The translations under genes and the position numbers were made by a program. The notes beneath the pieces are model-generated. The model ran no database searches. It was not told where the DNA came from and was given only the letters and a program-made list of their open reading frames with translations. From assembly GCA_900757715.1 (NCBI GenBank), contig CAAEOZ010000099.1:1-10241 (forward strand): 10,241 nucleotides of DNA, written 5' to 3'. Numbering within the stretch: position 1 is the first letter of the stretch; every line of letters begins with the position of its first letter. This DNA is from an uncultured Veillonella sp. (GTDB lineage Bacteria > Bacillota > Negativicutes > Veillonellales > Veillonellaceae). Positions 1 to 7,003 of this stretch are shown here, piece after piece.

Positions 1-154
1 CATCGTTCGTCAACGTGGTACTCACTTCCACCCTGGTACTAACGTAGGTATCGGTAAAGATGACACTTTATTCGCACTTGTGCCTGGTAAAGTAGCATTT
101 GAACGTGCTGGTCGTTATAACCGTAAAGTTAGCGTATACCCTGTAGAAGCTTAA
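1..154 (+). CDS. rpmA: 50S ribosomal protein L27, C-terminal part (5' end outside window)
   Basis: This is the last 50 codons of large-subunit ribosomal protein L27, read in frame from base 2 to the TAA at 152-154. L27 sits near the peptidyl-transferase centre of the 50S subunit. The translated tail contains RGTHFHPGTNVGIGKDDTLF followed by ALVPGKVAFERAGR and ends in KVSVYPVEA, which is the conserved L27 core and C-terminus. The N-terminal third, including any processed leader peptide, lies upstream of the window. A strong intrinsic terminator begins 15 nt after the stop, so rpmA is the last gene of its transcript (usually the rplU-rpmA operon in this phylum; the upstream genes are not visible here). 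Identification is by recognition of the conserved sequence and is very secure. Confidence 0.96.
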   Translation, partial: IVRQRGTHFHPGTNVGIGKDDTLFALVPGKVAFERAGRYNRKVSVYPVEA

Positions 155-169
155 TTTTACAAGACTATT

Positions 170-200
170 AATCCCTAGTGGCTTTCACTAGGGATTTTTT
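170..200 (+). terminator. Rho-independent terminator of the rpmA transcript
   Basis: A perfect 11-bp stem (170-180 pairing with 186-196, core ATCCCTAGTG/CACTAGGGAT) closes a 5-nt loop GCTTT. It runs into six T residues at 195-200, followed by more T-rich sequence. This is a textbook intrinsic terminator directly after rpmA and should separate it from hydG. Confidence 0.93.
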
Positions 201-255
201 GTTGTTTACAGGTAATCGTAATTGAATGAATAAGTCATATACATTTTAGTCATAT

Positions 256-282
256 TCGATATAGATAATCGATATAGATTAT
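256..282. repeat. Short tandem direct repeat with GATA-type hexamers; possible operator
   Basis: The 11-mer TCGATATAGAT occurs twice, at 256-266 and 269-279, with a 13-nt period. Read as hexamers, the block is GATATA (258), GATAAT (264), a single C, GATATA (271) and GATTAT (277). The arms ATAATC (265-270) and GATTAT (277-282) form an inverted repeat around a 6-nt centre. Repeated GATAAT-like hexamers resemble the hexamer model of Fur sites, but the match is degenerate. The block lies about 90-120 nt upstream of the likely hydG promoter. The repeat itself is certain; a regulatory role is a guess. Confidence 0.5.
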
Positions 283-297
283 AAATTCCCATGATAT

Positions 298-331
298 AAA
301 GGTTGCTTCCTCTTGTGAGGGGGTAACCTTT
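298..331 (+). other. Long orphan hairpin between rpmA and hydG
   Basis: Positions 298-312 and 317-331 form a continuous 15-bp stem with four G-U pairs around a TTGT tetraloop. The outer arms are AAAGGTT and AACCTTT. One T follows (332), so four Ts run from 329 to 332, then AG. It could be a weak terminator ending a short RNA, a backup terminator for rpmA read-through, or an RNA structure. The G-U pairs mean the structure is much better on the + strand transcript than on the opposite strand. No ORF of note ends just before it, and the rpmA terminator already lies 100 nt upstream. Confidence 0.55.
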
Positions 332-344
332 TAGCATGTATCAA

Positions 345-368
345 ATTCCTATGTTTTTTAGTAGGAAT
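345..368 (+). other. Small hairpin just upstream of the hydG -10 box
   Basis: ATTCCTA (345-351) pairs with TAGGAAT (362-368), with one more T-G pair inside, around a T-rich 8-nt loop. It lies just before the extended -10 element at 371-379, so it covers the -35 region. It could be an operator-like inverted repeat or a chance structure in AT-rich DNA. Confidence 0.3.
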
Positions 369-386
369 AGTGGTATACTTAGTACA
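351..386 (+). promoter_or_regulatory. Probable hydG promoter (extended -10 type)
   Basis: TGGTATACT at 371-379 is an extended -10 element, with TG at 371-372 and a TATACT hexamer at 374-379. The hexamer 17 bp upstream, ATGTTT at 351-356, is a poor -35, as is common with extended -10 promoters. Transcription would start near 386, giving a leader of about 94 nt before the hydG ATG. A TGGTAT/ATACCA inverted repeat (371-376 and 398-403) and an ATACT/AGTAT repeat (375-379 and 386-390) flank the start site and could bind a regulator. Confidence 0.5.
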
Positions 387-467
387 GTATCAGTGAAATA
401 CCAGAAGACTGGTTGTCATCTACTTTCATAAACCTAAAGAGGGGTGGCATTGCCACTAGAAAGATTT

Positions 468-472
468 GAGGT
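468..472 (+). promoter_or_regulatory. Ribosome binding site deciding the hydG start
   Basis: GAGGT at 468-472 lies 7 nt before the ATG at 480, which is ideal spacing. An earlier purine run, AAAGAGGGG at 436-444, overlaps the in-frame GTG at 444, so it cannot serve that codon. It could serve the in-frame TTG at 450. The ATG at 480 is preferred for the reasons given under hydG. Confidence 0.65.
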
Positions 473-479
473 AAGTACT

Positions 480-1898
480 ATGTATGATGTAAAATCTCCA
501 AAGGCGGAGGAATTTATTTCCCATCAGGAAATCCTTGATACTCTTGCCTATGCAGAGGAAAACAAGGAAAATCGGGAGTTGTTAGATGCTATTTTAGCGA
601 AAGCTGCTACATTTAAGGGATTAAACCACCGAGAAGCAGCAGTTCTCTTAGAATGTCCGTTACCTGAATATAAGGAGAAGCTTTTTGCTTTAGCAAAGGA
701 AATCAAGAAGGCTATCTACGGCGATCGTATTGTTCTATTTGCACCGTTATATTTGTCTAACTATTGTATCAATGGATGTGTGTATTGTCCGTATCACTCC
801 AAAAACCGCGATATTAAACGTAAAAAATTAACGCAAGACCAAATCAGAGAAGAGGTTATTGCGTTAGAAGCGATGGGCCATAAGCGTATCGTAATTGAGT
901 CTGGTGAAGATCCTCTTAATAATCCACTTGAATATATTTTGGAATCCATCAAGACGATTTACGGTATCAAAAATAAAAATGGTGAAATCCGCCGTGTAAA
1001 CGTAAATATTGCGGCTTGTTCCGTTGAGGACTACAAAAAATTACATGAAGCTGGTATTGGCACATATACATTATTCCAAGAAACATATAACAAAGAAAAT
1101 TATGAAGCCTTACATCCTACAGGCCCTAAGAGCGACTACGCCTACCATACAGAGGCGATGGACCGCGCTATGCAAGGTGGTATTGATGATGTAGGTATCG
1201 GTGTTCTTTATGGCTTAGAACATTACAAATACGATTTCGTTGGATTGTTGATGCACGCTGAACATTTAGAGGCAGTATTTGGTGTAGGTCCACATACTAT
1301 TTCTGTACCTCGTATTTGTCCAGCTGATGATATCGATGTAGATGATTTCAGTAATGCTGTGCCTGATGATGTATTTGAAAAAATTGTTGCTCTTATCCGC
1401 GTATCCACACCGTATACAGGTATGATTATGTCCACTCGTGAAAGTCAGTCCATGCGTGAACGTGGCTTGGCATTAGGTATCTCCCAAATTAGTGGTGGAT
1501 CTCGTACTAGCGTAGGTGGTTACAAAGAAGAAGAAAAGCCAGAAGATAATACGGCACAATTCGATCGTAGTGATACGCGTACATTAGATGAAATTGTTAA
1601 CTGGTTGCTAGATCTTGGGTATGTTCCAAGCTTCTGTACTGCATGTTATCGTGCAGGCAGAACAGGGGACCGTTTCATGGCCCTTGCTAAATCCGGTCAA
1701 ATTCACAATTGTTGCCAACCTAATGCGTTGATGACATTGAACGAATATATCATGGATTACGGTGATGAAAAGACTAAGGCTCATGGTGCTAAGGTCATCG
1801 AACAACAGTTAGAAAATATCAAAAATGATTTAGTTAAAGATAAAGCTAAAGCTTATATTGCACAGATGAAAGACGGCGAACGGGACTTCCGGTTCTAA
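480..1898 (+). CDS. hydG: [FeFe]-hydrogenase H-cluster maturase, radical SAM tyrosine lyase HydG
   Basis: HydG is a cytoplasmic radical SAM enzyme. It cleaves tyrosine to p-cresol and dehydroglycine, then forms CO and cyanide on an iron centre, supplying the Fe(CO)2(CN) unit of the [FeFe]-hydrogenase active site; HydE and HydF complete the cofactor. From the ATG at 480 the protein has 472 residues. The radical SAM cluster ligands are C96, C100 and C103 (CX3CX2C), inside YCINGCVYC. The C-terminal auxiliary-cluster motif CX2CX22C is C386, C389 and C412, which separates HydG from ThiH. As I recall, these positions coincide with those reported for the Clostridium acetobutylicum enzyme, which supports this start over GTG 444 or TTG 450 (484 and 482 aa). 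The gene stands alone between its own promoter and terminator; hydE, hydF and the hydrogenase must lie elsewhere. It implies H2 metabolism in an anaerobe. Confidence 0.96.
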   Translation: MYDVKSPKAEEFISHQEILDTLAYAEENKENRELLDAILAKAATFKGLNHREAAVLLECPLPEYKEKLFALAKEIKKAIYGDRIVLFAPLYLSNYCINGCVYCPYHSKNRDIKRKKLTQDQIREEVIALEAMGHKRIVIESGEDPLNNPLEYILESIKTIYGIKNKNGEIRRVNVNIAACSVEDYKKLHEAGIGTYTLFQETYNKENYEALHPTGPKSDYAYHTEAMDRAMQGGIDDVGIGVLYGLEHYKYDFVGLLMHAEHLEAVFGVGPHTISVPRICPADDIDVDDFSNAVPDDVFEKIVALIRVSTPYTGMIMSTRESQSMRERGLALGISQISGGSRTSVGGYKEEEKPEDNTAQFDRSDTRTLDEIVNWLLDLGYVPSFCTACYRAGRTGDRFMALAKSGQIHNCCQPNALMTLNEYIMDYGDEKTKAHGAKVIEQQLENIKNDLVKDKAKAYIAQMKDGERDFRF

Positions 1899-1914
1899 GG
1901 AATTCACTGATATG

Positions 1915-1949
1915 GAGCCTCCTATTGATAATGGGAGGCTCTTTCTTGT
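1915..1949 (+). terminator. Intrinsic terminator of hydG
   Basis: GAGCCTCC (1915-1922) pairs with GGAGGCTC (1934-1941). The stem extends inward to 12 bp with a loop of about 3 nt. It is followed by a T-rich tract, TTTCTTGTT (1942-1950), interrupted by C and G. It begins 16 nt after the hydG stop, so hydG is probably monocistronic. Confidence 0.85.
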
Positions 1950-1994
1950 TGAGAAAATAGCAAAGCTTAAATGAGAATAAAATATATAAAATGG

Positions 1995-2030
1995 TTTATT
2001 TTATTTGCGTTTTAAGGTATAATAAATAAA
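1995..2030 (+). promoter_or_regulatory. Probable promoter of the recJ-rel-fur-hemZ-hisS operon
   Basis: A perfect -10 hexamer TATAAT lies at 2018-2023. The hexamer 17 bp upstream is TTTATT (1995-2000), a weak -35. The surrounding 1975-2035 stretch is very AT-rich. Transcription would start near 2030, leaving a leader of about 60 nt before recJ. No other convincing promoter is seen between the hydG terminator and recJ. I cannot exclude internal promoters further down the operon. Confidence 0.6.
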
Positions 2031-2032
2031 AA

Positions 2033-2047
2033 TGATAATGATAATAC
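2033..2047. promoter_or_regulatory. Candidate Fur box at the operon transcription start
   Basis: TGATAATGATAATAC at 2033-2047 contains two perfect tandem GATAAT hexamers (2034-2045). These match the first 12 bases of the classical 19-bp Fur box, and 11 of 14 specified positions of the 7-1-7 form TGATAATnATTATCA. The third hexamer position does not match well. It lies 10 nt downstream of the TATAAT box, over the predicted transcription start, where a bound repressor would block RNA polymerase. The same operon carries a fur gene at 7004-7492, so autoregulation is a natural hypothesis. The sequence match is plain; binding is inferred. Confidence 0.5.
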
Positions 2048-2092
2048 GTTGAATTCAAGAATAATATTGATTATAAACTACTGAGGGATATG

Positions 2093-4075
2093 ATGATTAA
2101 GAAAAAACGTTGGCACCTTTGTAAAGGTGATCAAGAGAAAGAGAATATCTTAATCCGTGAACTTGGTGTAAACCCTATTGTGGCTAAATTAATGGTGAAT
2201 CGTCACATTGATGTAGACGAAGGTCGTCGATTTTTGCAAGGTACTTTGTCAGATTTGTTAGATCCTTTTACATTAAAAGATATGGATGTGGCTGTTTCGC
2301 TAGTTCTGGAAACAATTGAAAGTCATAAGCCAATCGTCATTTATGGTGATTATGATGTGGATGGTATTACTGCAACATCAGTACTCTATCGGTTTTTAAA
2401 GAAATTAGGCGCTGATGTTACCTATTACATACCAGAACGTCAAAGTGAAGGGTATGGTCTCAATTTAGAGGCTTTAGAGCACCTTGTTGAACGGGGAGCG
2501 GCTTTGGTAATTACCGTAGACTGCGGCATTAGCTCTTACGATATTGTAGAGGCTGTACGAGACCGTATCGATATGATTATTACGGATCATCATACGGCTC
2601 CTGATATGATTCCACGAGCCAAGGCCGTTATAAATCATAAGCAAAAGGACTGTCCATATAAGGATAAAAACTTATCTGGCGTAGGCGTTGCTTTCAAATT
2701 ATGCCAAGCCTTGTGGCTTACAAAGTACGGAGAATGGTACTTAGATGATTTAGATATCGTTGCACTTGGCACTGTGGCCGATGTAGTACCTTTGGTCGGT
2801 GAGAACCGCATCATCGTGAAATCAGGCCTTGAGAAGATGAATAGGGAACCTAATTTAGGGATTAAAAAGCTTATTGATGTAGCTGGGCTTCATGAACGAA
2901 CTATTACATCTGGGCATATTGGTTTTACCTTAGCACCTCGTCTTAATGCAGCAGGTCGCGTAACGCATGCAACGCGTGCTGTTGAACTACTCGTGACCGA
3001 TGATGCAGATATAGCAGAGGCAATTGCAGAGGAATTAAACGAAACAAATCGTGAACGACAAGAGCTAGAACGAAATATTCACGAGTTGGCTCGTATAGAT
3101 GTAGCCAATCAAGGACATAAAGCTGATTATGTAACTATTGTGGCCGGCGAAGAGTGGCATCCCGGTGTCATTGGTATTGTTGCCTCTCGTCTAGTAGAGG
3201 AGTTTTACAAACCAACCTTAGTTATCAGCATTCATGATGGCGTTGGTAAAGGCTCGTGCCGTAGTATAGATGGCTTTAACATATATGATGCATTAAAATC
3301 TTGCGAGGATATTTTGCTACAGTTTGGCGGACACTCTGCGGCGGCAGGCTTTAGCATCGATGCAAATCGCATTGATGAGTTACGAGACCGTTTAACTAAG
3401 TATTGTAAAGAAGTTGTTACTGCTGAGGAATATATTCCCGTTGTGGCCATTGATGCGGAACTACCTGTTGATGATATCGATGTCGATATCATTGACCGCA
3501 TATCAGACCTTGAGCCTTATGGGATGGCCAATAGCACGCCAGTCTTTGCTATTATGGAAGCTACCGTGCAAGATATTATGCTCATGGGCCAATTAAAAAA
3601 TCACTGTAAGGTAATTTTTGAAACTTCGAATGGCACATTAGATGCTATCGCTTGGAATCGTCCAGACTTATTTAAATCTATCTTCGTGGGAACTGTGGTA
3701 AAAGTGGCATTTTCTTTGCAAAAGAATGAATGGCAAGGCATGGTTTCTCCTCAGCTCATGATTCAAGCTATTGAACCGTTGACTGAAGAGCCGATTACGC
3801 TTTCTACAGAAGGGCTTAGACAAATGTATGTCATAATAAAACAGTCCATGCGAGGTCGTAGTCAGTCAGTTTATAATGTGGAACAAGATATATTGCGCCG
3901 CAAGCCGGCAGATCAGAATAATCGCAGTGCCCTTACATCTATCGATGTATTTAAAGAATTGGGCATTGTTGAAGAATATACAAGTGATGATGGTCAATTA
4001 ATGCTTAGATGGAACGCCATTGAAGGAAAATTAGATCTTGTCACATCCGTAACATTCCTTACTTATAGTGTATAG
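2093..4075 (+). CDS. recJ: Single-stranded-DNA-specific 5'-3' exonuclease RecJ
   Basis: RecJ degrades single-stranded DNA 5' to 3' in recombination, mismatch repair and stalled-fork processing. The DHH phosphoesterase core shows motif I YGDYDVDG (D86, D88, D90), VDCGI (D143) and motif III TDHH (D165-H166-H167), the metal-binding acidic and histidine set. The DHHA1 domain carries GGHSAAAG at 412-419. An OB-like region follows (about 465-570), then a C-terminal segment of roughly 90 residues of the type seen in Firmicute RecJ. At 660 aa it is longer than E. coli RecJ (577) and shorter than B. subtilis RecJ (about 786). Two ATGs are adjacent (2090 and 2093); GAGGG at 2083-2087 is 5 nt from the second and only 2 nt from the first, so 2093 is preferred. 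It is the first gene of the operon, and rel follows after 11 nt. In many Firmicutes apt lies between recJ and rel; here it is absent. Confidence 0.95.
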   Translation: MIKKKRWHLCKGDQEKENILIRELGVNPIVAKLMVNRHIDVDEGRRFLQGTLSDLLDPFTLKDMDVAVSLVLETIESHKPIVIYGDYDVDGITATSVLYRFLKKLGADVTYYIPERQSEGYGLNLEALEHLVERGAALVITVDCGISSYDIVEAVRDRIDMIITDHHTAPDMIPRAKAVINHKQKDCPYKDKNLSGVGVAFKLCQALWLTKYGEWYLDDLDIVALGTVADVVPLVGENRIIVKSGLEKMNREPNLGIKKLIDVAGLHERTITSGHIGFTLAPRLNAAGRVTHATRAVELLVTDDADIAEAIAEELNETNRERQELERNIHELARIDVANQGHKADYVTIVAGEEWHPGVIGIVASRLVEEFYKPTLVISIHDGVGKGSCRSIDGFNIYDALKSCEDILLQFGGHSAAAGFSIDANRIDELRDRLTKYCKEVVTAEEYIPVVAIDAELPVDDIDVDIIDRISDLEPYGMANSTPVFAIMEATVQDIMLMGQLKNHCKVIFETSNGTLDAIAWNRPDLFKSIFVGTVVKVAFSLQKNEWQGMVSPQLMIQAIEPLTEEPITLSTEGLRQMYVIIKQSMRGRSQSVYNVEQDILRRKPADQNNRSALTSIDVFKELGIVEEYTSDDGQLMLRWNAIEGKLDLVTSVTFLTYSV

Positions 4076-4081
4076 GAGGTG
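4074..4081 (+). promoter_or_regulatory. Perfect Shine-Dalgarno of rel overlapping the recJ stop
   Basis: AGGAGGTG at 4074-4081 fully matches the anti-Shine-Dalgarno complement and overlaps the recJ TAG (4073-4075). It is 5 nt from the rel ATG at 4087. This suggests efficient rel translation coupled to the end of recJ. Confidence 0.8.
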
Positions 4082-4086
4082 ACATC

Positions 4087-6327
4087 ATGACAACTGTAAA
4101 TGAAGAAGGCAAAGCTTTGGTGGAACAAACTACTTTTGATAAAAGTAAAGCCTTAGCTGAGTTTATGGAGTATATCCATACGTATTTAACAGATGATGAG
4201 TGTGACCAAGTATTAAAAGCTTTTGAGCTTGCTGATAAGGCTCACGAAGGTCAGTTTAGAGCTTCCGGTGAACCATATATTATGCATCCGCTGGCTGTAG
4301 CTGATATTTTGGCGCACTTGCAAATCGACCATATTACTCTCATGGCAGCTCTTATGCATGATGTGGTCGAAGATACATCTTACTCGAAGGAAGACCTAGA
4401 GGAGATGTTTGGCTCTGAAGTAGCATTCCTTGTTGATGGGGTAACAAAATTAAATCAATTCCAGTATGAAACAAAAGAAGATCGCCAAATGGAAAACTAT
4501 CGAAAGATGATTTTAGCCATGGCGAAGGACGTACGTGTCGTAGTTATTAAATTGGGTGACCGCTTACATAATATGCGTACCTTAAAGCATATGCGTAGTG
4601 ATAAGCAAAAGCGTATTGCTAAGGAAACCCTAGAAATCTTTGCACCTTTGGCACATCGTCTCGGTATCTTCAATGTGAAATGGGAGTTGGAAGATTTATC
4701 CTTCCGTTATTTAGAGCCGGAAAAATACTATGATCTAGTTGATCAAATGAAACAAAAACGCCAAGTCCGTGAAGACATTGTTAATGATACGATGAGTCAA
4801 CTTACAAAGGCTTTAAGCGAAGCTCATATCAAGGCGGATATCAAAGGTCGTCCAAAACACTTCTACAGTATTTATAAGAAGATGAAAAAGGATAATCGTG
4901 ATTTATCCCAAATTTATGATTTGCTTGCCGTTCGTGTAATTGTTGATAGTATTCCTGATTGTTATGCAGTACTTGGCATTGCACATAGCTTGTGGAAGCC
5001 ATTGCCCTATCGCTTCAAAGATTATATTTCCATGCCGAAGTCTAATATGTATCAATCCTTGCATACCACCGTTATCGGTACGATGGGGCAACCTGTAGAG
5101 ATTCAAATTCGTACCTGGGAAATGCACCGCGTATCTGAATATGGTGTGGCTGCTCACTGGCGATATAAAGAAGGAAATAAAAACGGCGATAAAGAATTCG
5201 ATCAAAAGGTTGCATGGCTGCGCCAGGTTCTTGAATGGCAAGATACGAGTAATCCAACGGAACTCGTTAATGCTCTGAAATTAGACGTTTTCTCTGGCGA
5301 GGTATTTGTATTTACGCCAAAGGGCGACGTTGTTAAGTTGCCAATAGGCTCTGTACCGCTCGACTTTGCCTATCGCGTTCATACCGATGTAGGTCATCAT
5401 TGTGTAGGCGCTAAGGTAAACGGCAAAATTGTACCGCTGGATTATACCTTGCAAAATGGTGATATTGTTGATATTATCACATCCAAAACAGGTCGTCCTA
5501 GCCTCGACTGGTTGAATATCGTAGGTTCTTCTGAAAGTAAGAGCAAGATTCGCAACTGGTTTAAGCGCGAAAATAAAGCTGAAAATATTGAAAAAGGTTT
5601 AGACTCTCTTGAAAAAGAAGCGAAACGATTAAATCATAATTGGAAAGAATTATGTGCAGACAACCGTTTACAACATGTAACGAAACAACTTAAAGCCGGT
5701 ACAGAAGAGGAAATGTTTGCAGCCTGTGGCTATGGCGGCATTCCTGTGAGCACCGTTCTGTTGCGTTTAATTGAACTTTATAAAAAGTCTAAAGAGGTAG
5801 AGGAATCTAAGCGCAGCACAGAGCAAATTATCGAGAAATTAAAATCTCAAGGACAAAAGAAAACTAAAAATGGCACTGGTGTTCTCGTAAAAGGTGAAGC
5901 TGGTGTGATGGTGCGTATGGCAAAATGCTGTAATCCTGTACCTGGTGATGATATTATAGGTTACATAACCCGTGGTCGTGGCGTTTCTATTCATCGCTGT
6001 GATTGTACTAGCATGGGCCATTCTCCTGAAGACTTAGAGCGGATGATAGAAGTCTCTTGGGACGGTTCCTCTGGCGAATCTTTCCACGTAGGCATTGATA
6101 TTCAAGCTTATGATCGAGCTGGTATTCTCATGGAAGTTATGGCGGTGCTTTCAGAATTGAAAATCACCATTACTAACATCAATGCTAAGGTTCAAGAAGA
6201 TACAAAAAATGTAAGCATCAATTTGGTGGTTGATATCCGCGATATTTCGCAACTAGATTTCGTAATGACTAAATTGCGTCGTATTCGCGAAGTTTATACT
6301 GTTCAACGTAGTAAAGGAGGGGCTTAA
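4087..6327 (+). CDS. rel: Bifunctional (p)ppGpp synthetase/hydrolase Rel (RelA/SpoT family)
   Basis: Long RelA-SpoT homologue of 746 aa that makes and degrades the alarmone (p)ppGpp in response to uncharged tRNA on the ribosome. The N-terminal HD hydrolase is intact: H67, H91-D92 in MHDVVEDT, and D158 in GDRLHN. As I recall, the S. equisimilis Rel ligands are 14 residues earlier, so this protein has a slightly longer N-terminus. The synthetase domain (about 255-375) has RFKD at 309-312, the basic RXKD motif of bifunctional Rel rather than the EXDD of RelA-only enzymes, and E338 in VEIQIRT. The TGS domain starts near 400 (DVFSGEVFVFTPKGD). A zinc-finger/conserved-cysteine region has C614-C615 and C638/C640, and an ACT domain runs from about 668 to 740. 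All parts look functional. The stop overlaps the next gene's ATG by 1 nt. The same operon encodes HisRS and AspRS, whose failure raises uncharged tRNA. Confidence 0.96.
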   Translation: MTTVNEEGKALVEQTTFDKSKALAEFMEYIHTYLTDDECDQVLKAFELADKAHEGQFRASGEPYIMHPLAVADILAHLQIDHITLMAALMHDVVEDTSYSKEDLEEMFGSEVAFLVDGVTKLNQFQYETKEDRQMENYRKMILAMAKDVRVVVIKLGDRLHNMRTLKHMRSDKQKRIAKETLEIFAPLAHRLGIFNVKWELEDLSFRYLEPEKYYDLVDQMKQKRQVREDIVNDTMSQLTKALSEAHIKADIKGRPKHFYSIYKKMKKDNRDLSQIYDLLAVRVIVDSIPDCYAVLGIAHSLWKPLPYRFKDYISMPKSNMYQSLHTTVIGTMGQPVEIQIRTWEMHRVSEYGVAAHWRYKEGNKNGDKEFDQKVAWLRQVLEWQDTSNPTELVNALKLDVFSGEVFVFTPKGDVVKLPIGSVPLDFAYRVHTDVGHHCVGAKVNGKIVPLDYTLQNGDIVDIITSKTGRPSLDWLNIVGSSESKSKIRNWFKRENKAENIEKGLDSLEKEAKRLNHNWKELCADNRLQHVTKQLKAGTEEEMFAACGYGGIPVSTVLLRLIELYKKSKEVEESKRSTEQIIEKLKSQGQKKTKNGTGVLVKGEAGVMVRMAKCCNPVPGDDIIGYITRGRGVSIHRCDCTSMGHSPEDLERMIEVSWDGSSGESFHVGIDIQAYDRAGILMEVMAVLSELKITITNINAKVQEDTKNVSINLVVDIRDISQLDFVMTKLRRIREVYTVQRSKGGA

Positions 6328-6962
6328 TGAGCGAACAACAATTAGTACTTATGCGCATGCCTTTAGGTCCATTAGGAACAAATTGCTATGTTATCGGTGA
6401 TAAAGCGATAGGTGAAGCTTTCATTATCGATCCTGCAACAGCTGAAGTACTAGATGCGCTAAAAAAATATGACTTAAAGCCGAAGGCGGTTGTACTCACG
6501 CATGGTCACGGCGACCATATCGGTGGGGTACAAGAGATTGTAGATGCATATCAAGTTCCTGTATATATTCATAAGGGGGATGTGTCATATTTAGCGGATC
6601 CAGAGTTAAATCTCAGCGCTTATAGCAACCCTACACCGATTAAGGTGAAGGCAGATATCATCGAGGTTAAACAAGGTGACCATATTACATGTGGGGCTAT
6701 CGATTTGGAAGTACTTGAAACGCCAGGTCATACGCCAGGTGGTGTGTGTTATTACATGGAAGGTCTTGTGTTTGTAGGGGATACTTTATTCAGAGATTCC
6801 GTAGGCCGTACAGATTTTCCAAATGGCTCTTATGAGACTCTGATATCATCTATTAAGACTCAGCTTTATACATTGCCTGATAATACAATGGTTTATCCTG
6901 GTCATGGACCGGAAACAAATATAGGGTATGAAAAACAATACAACCCATTCGTTGGTCAGTAG
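6327..6962 (+). CDS. Metallo-beta-lactamase-fold hydrolase, glyoxalase II-like (YcbL/YqgX type)
   Basis: A 211-aa cytoplasmic hydrolase of the metallo-beta-lactamase fold, closest in pattern to small type II glyoxalase-like proteins that cleave thioesters. The full dinuclear metal set is present: H59, H61, D63 and H64 in THGHGDHIGG, H135 in ETPGHTPGG, D152 in VGDTLFRDSVGRTDF, and H193 in YPGHGPET. The N-terminal PLGPLGTNCYVI is typical of this branch. The usual C-terminal glutathione-binding helices of true eukaryote-like GloB are missing, so the in-vivo substrate is unknown. Its ATG overlaps the rel stop (TAATG), with AAAGGAGGGG just upstream as ribosome binding site. An MBL-fold gene at this place, next to rel and hemZ, is common in clostridia. 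Family assignment is firm; the exact reaction is not. Confidence 0.9.
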   Translation: MSEQQLVLMRMPLGPLGTNCYVIGDKAIGEAFIIDPATAEVLDALKKYDLKPKAVVLTHGHGDHIGGVQEIVDAYQVPVYIHKGDVSYLADPELNLSAYSNPTPIKVKADIIEVKQGDHITCGAIDLEVLETPGHTPGGVCYYMEGLVFVGDTLFRDSVGRTDFPNGSYETLISSIKTQLYTLPDNTMVYPGHGPETNIGYEKQYNPFVGQ

Positions 6963-7003
6963 ATTTAAACGAATTATTTTTTACAGTCGAGGGAAAATTT
7001 ATC

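Noticed and set aside
444..479. Upstream in-frame GTG (444) or TTG (450) starts that would lengthen HydG to 484 or 482 aa
   Set aside because: The GTG is overlapped by the purine run that would have to serve as its ribosome binding site. The ATG at 480 has well-spaced GAGGT and gives cysteine positions 96/100/103 and 386/389/412, as I recall them for C. acetobutylicum HydG. The TTG at 450 stays possible but less likely.
2049..2058. Perfect 10-bp palindrome TTGAATTCAA in the recJ leader
   Set aside because: It is short, made of a restriction-site-like core in AT-rich DNA, and nothing else supports a function.
4903..5241. 112-codon open frame on the minus strand
   Set aside because: It lies antisense to the Rel synthetase domain, with low-complexity unrecognisable translation and no supporting signals.
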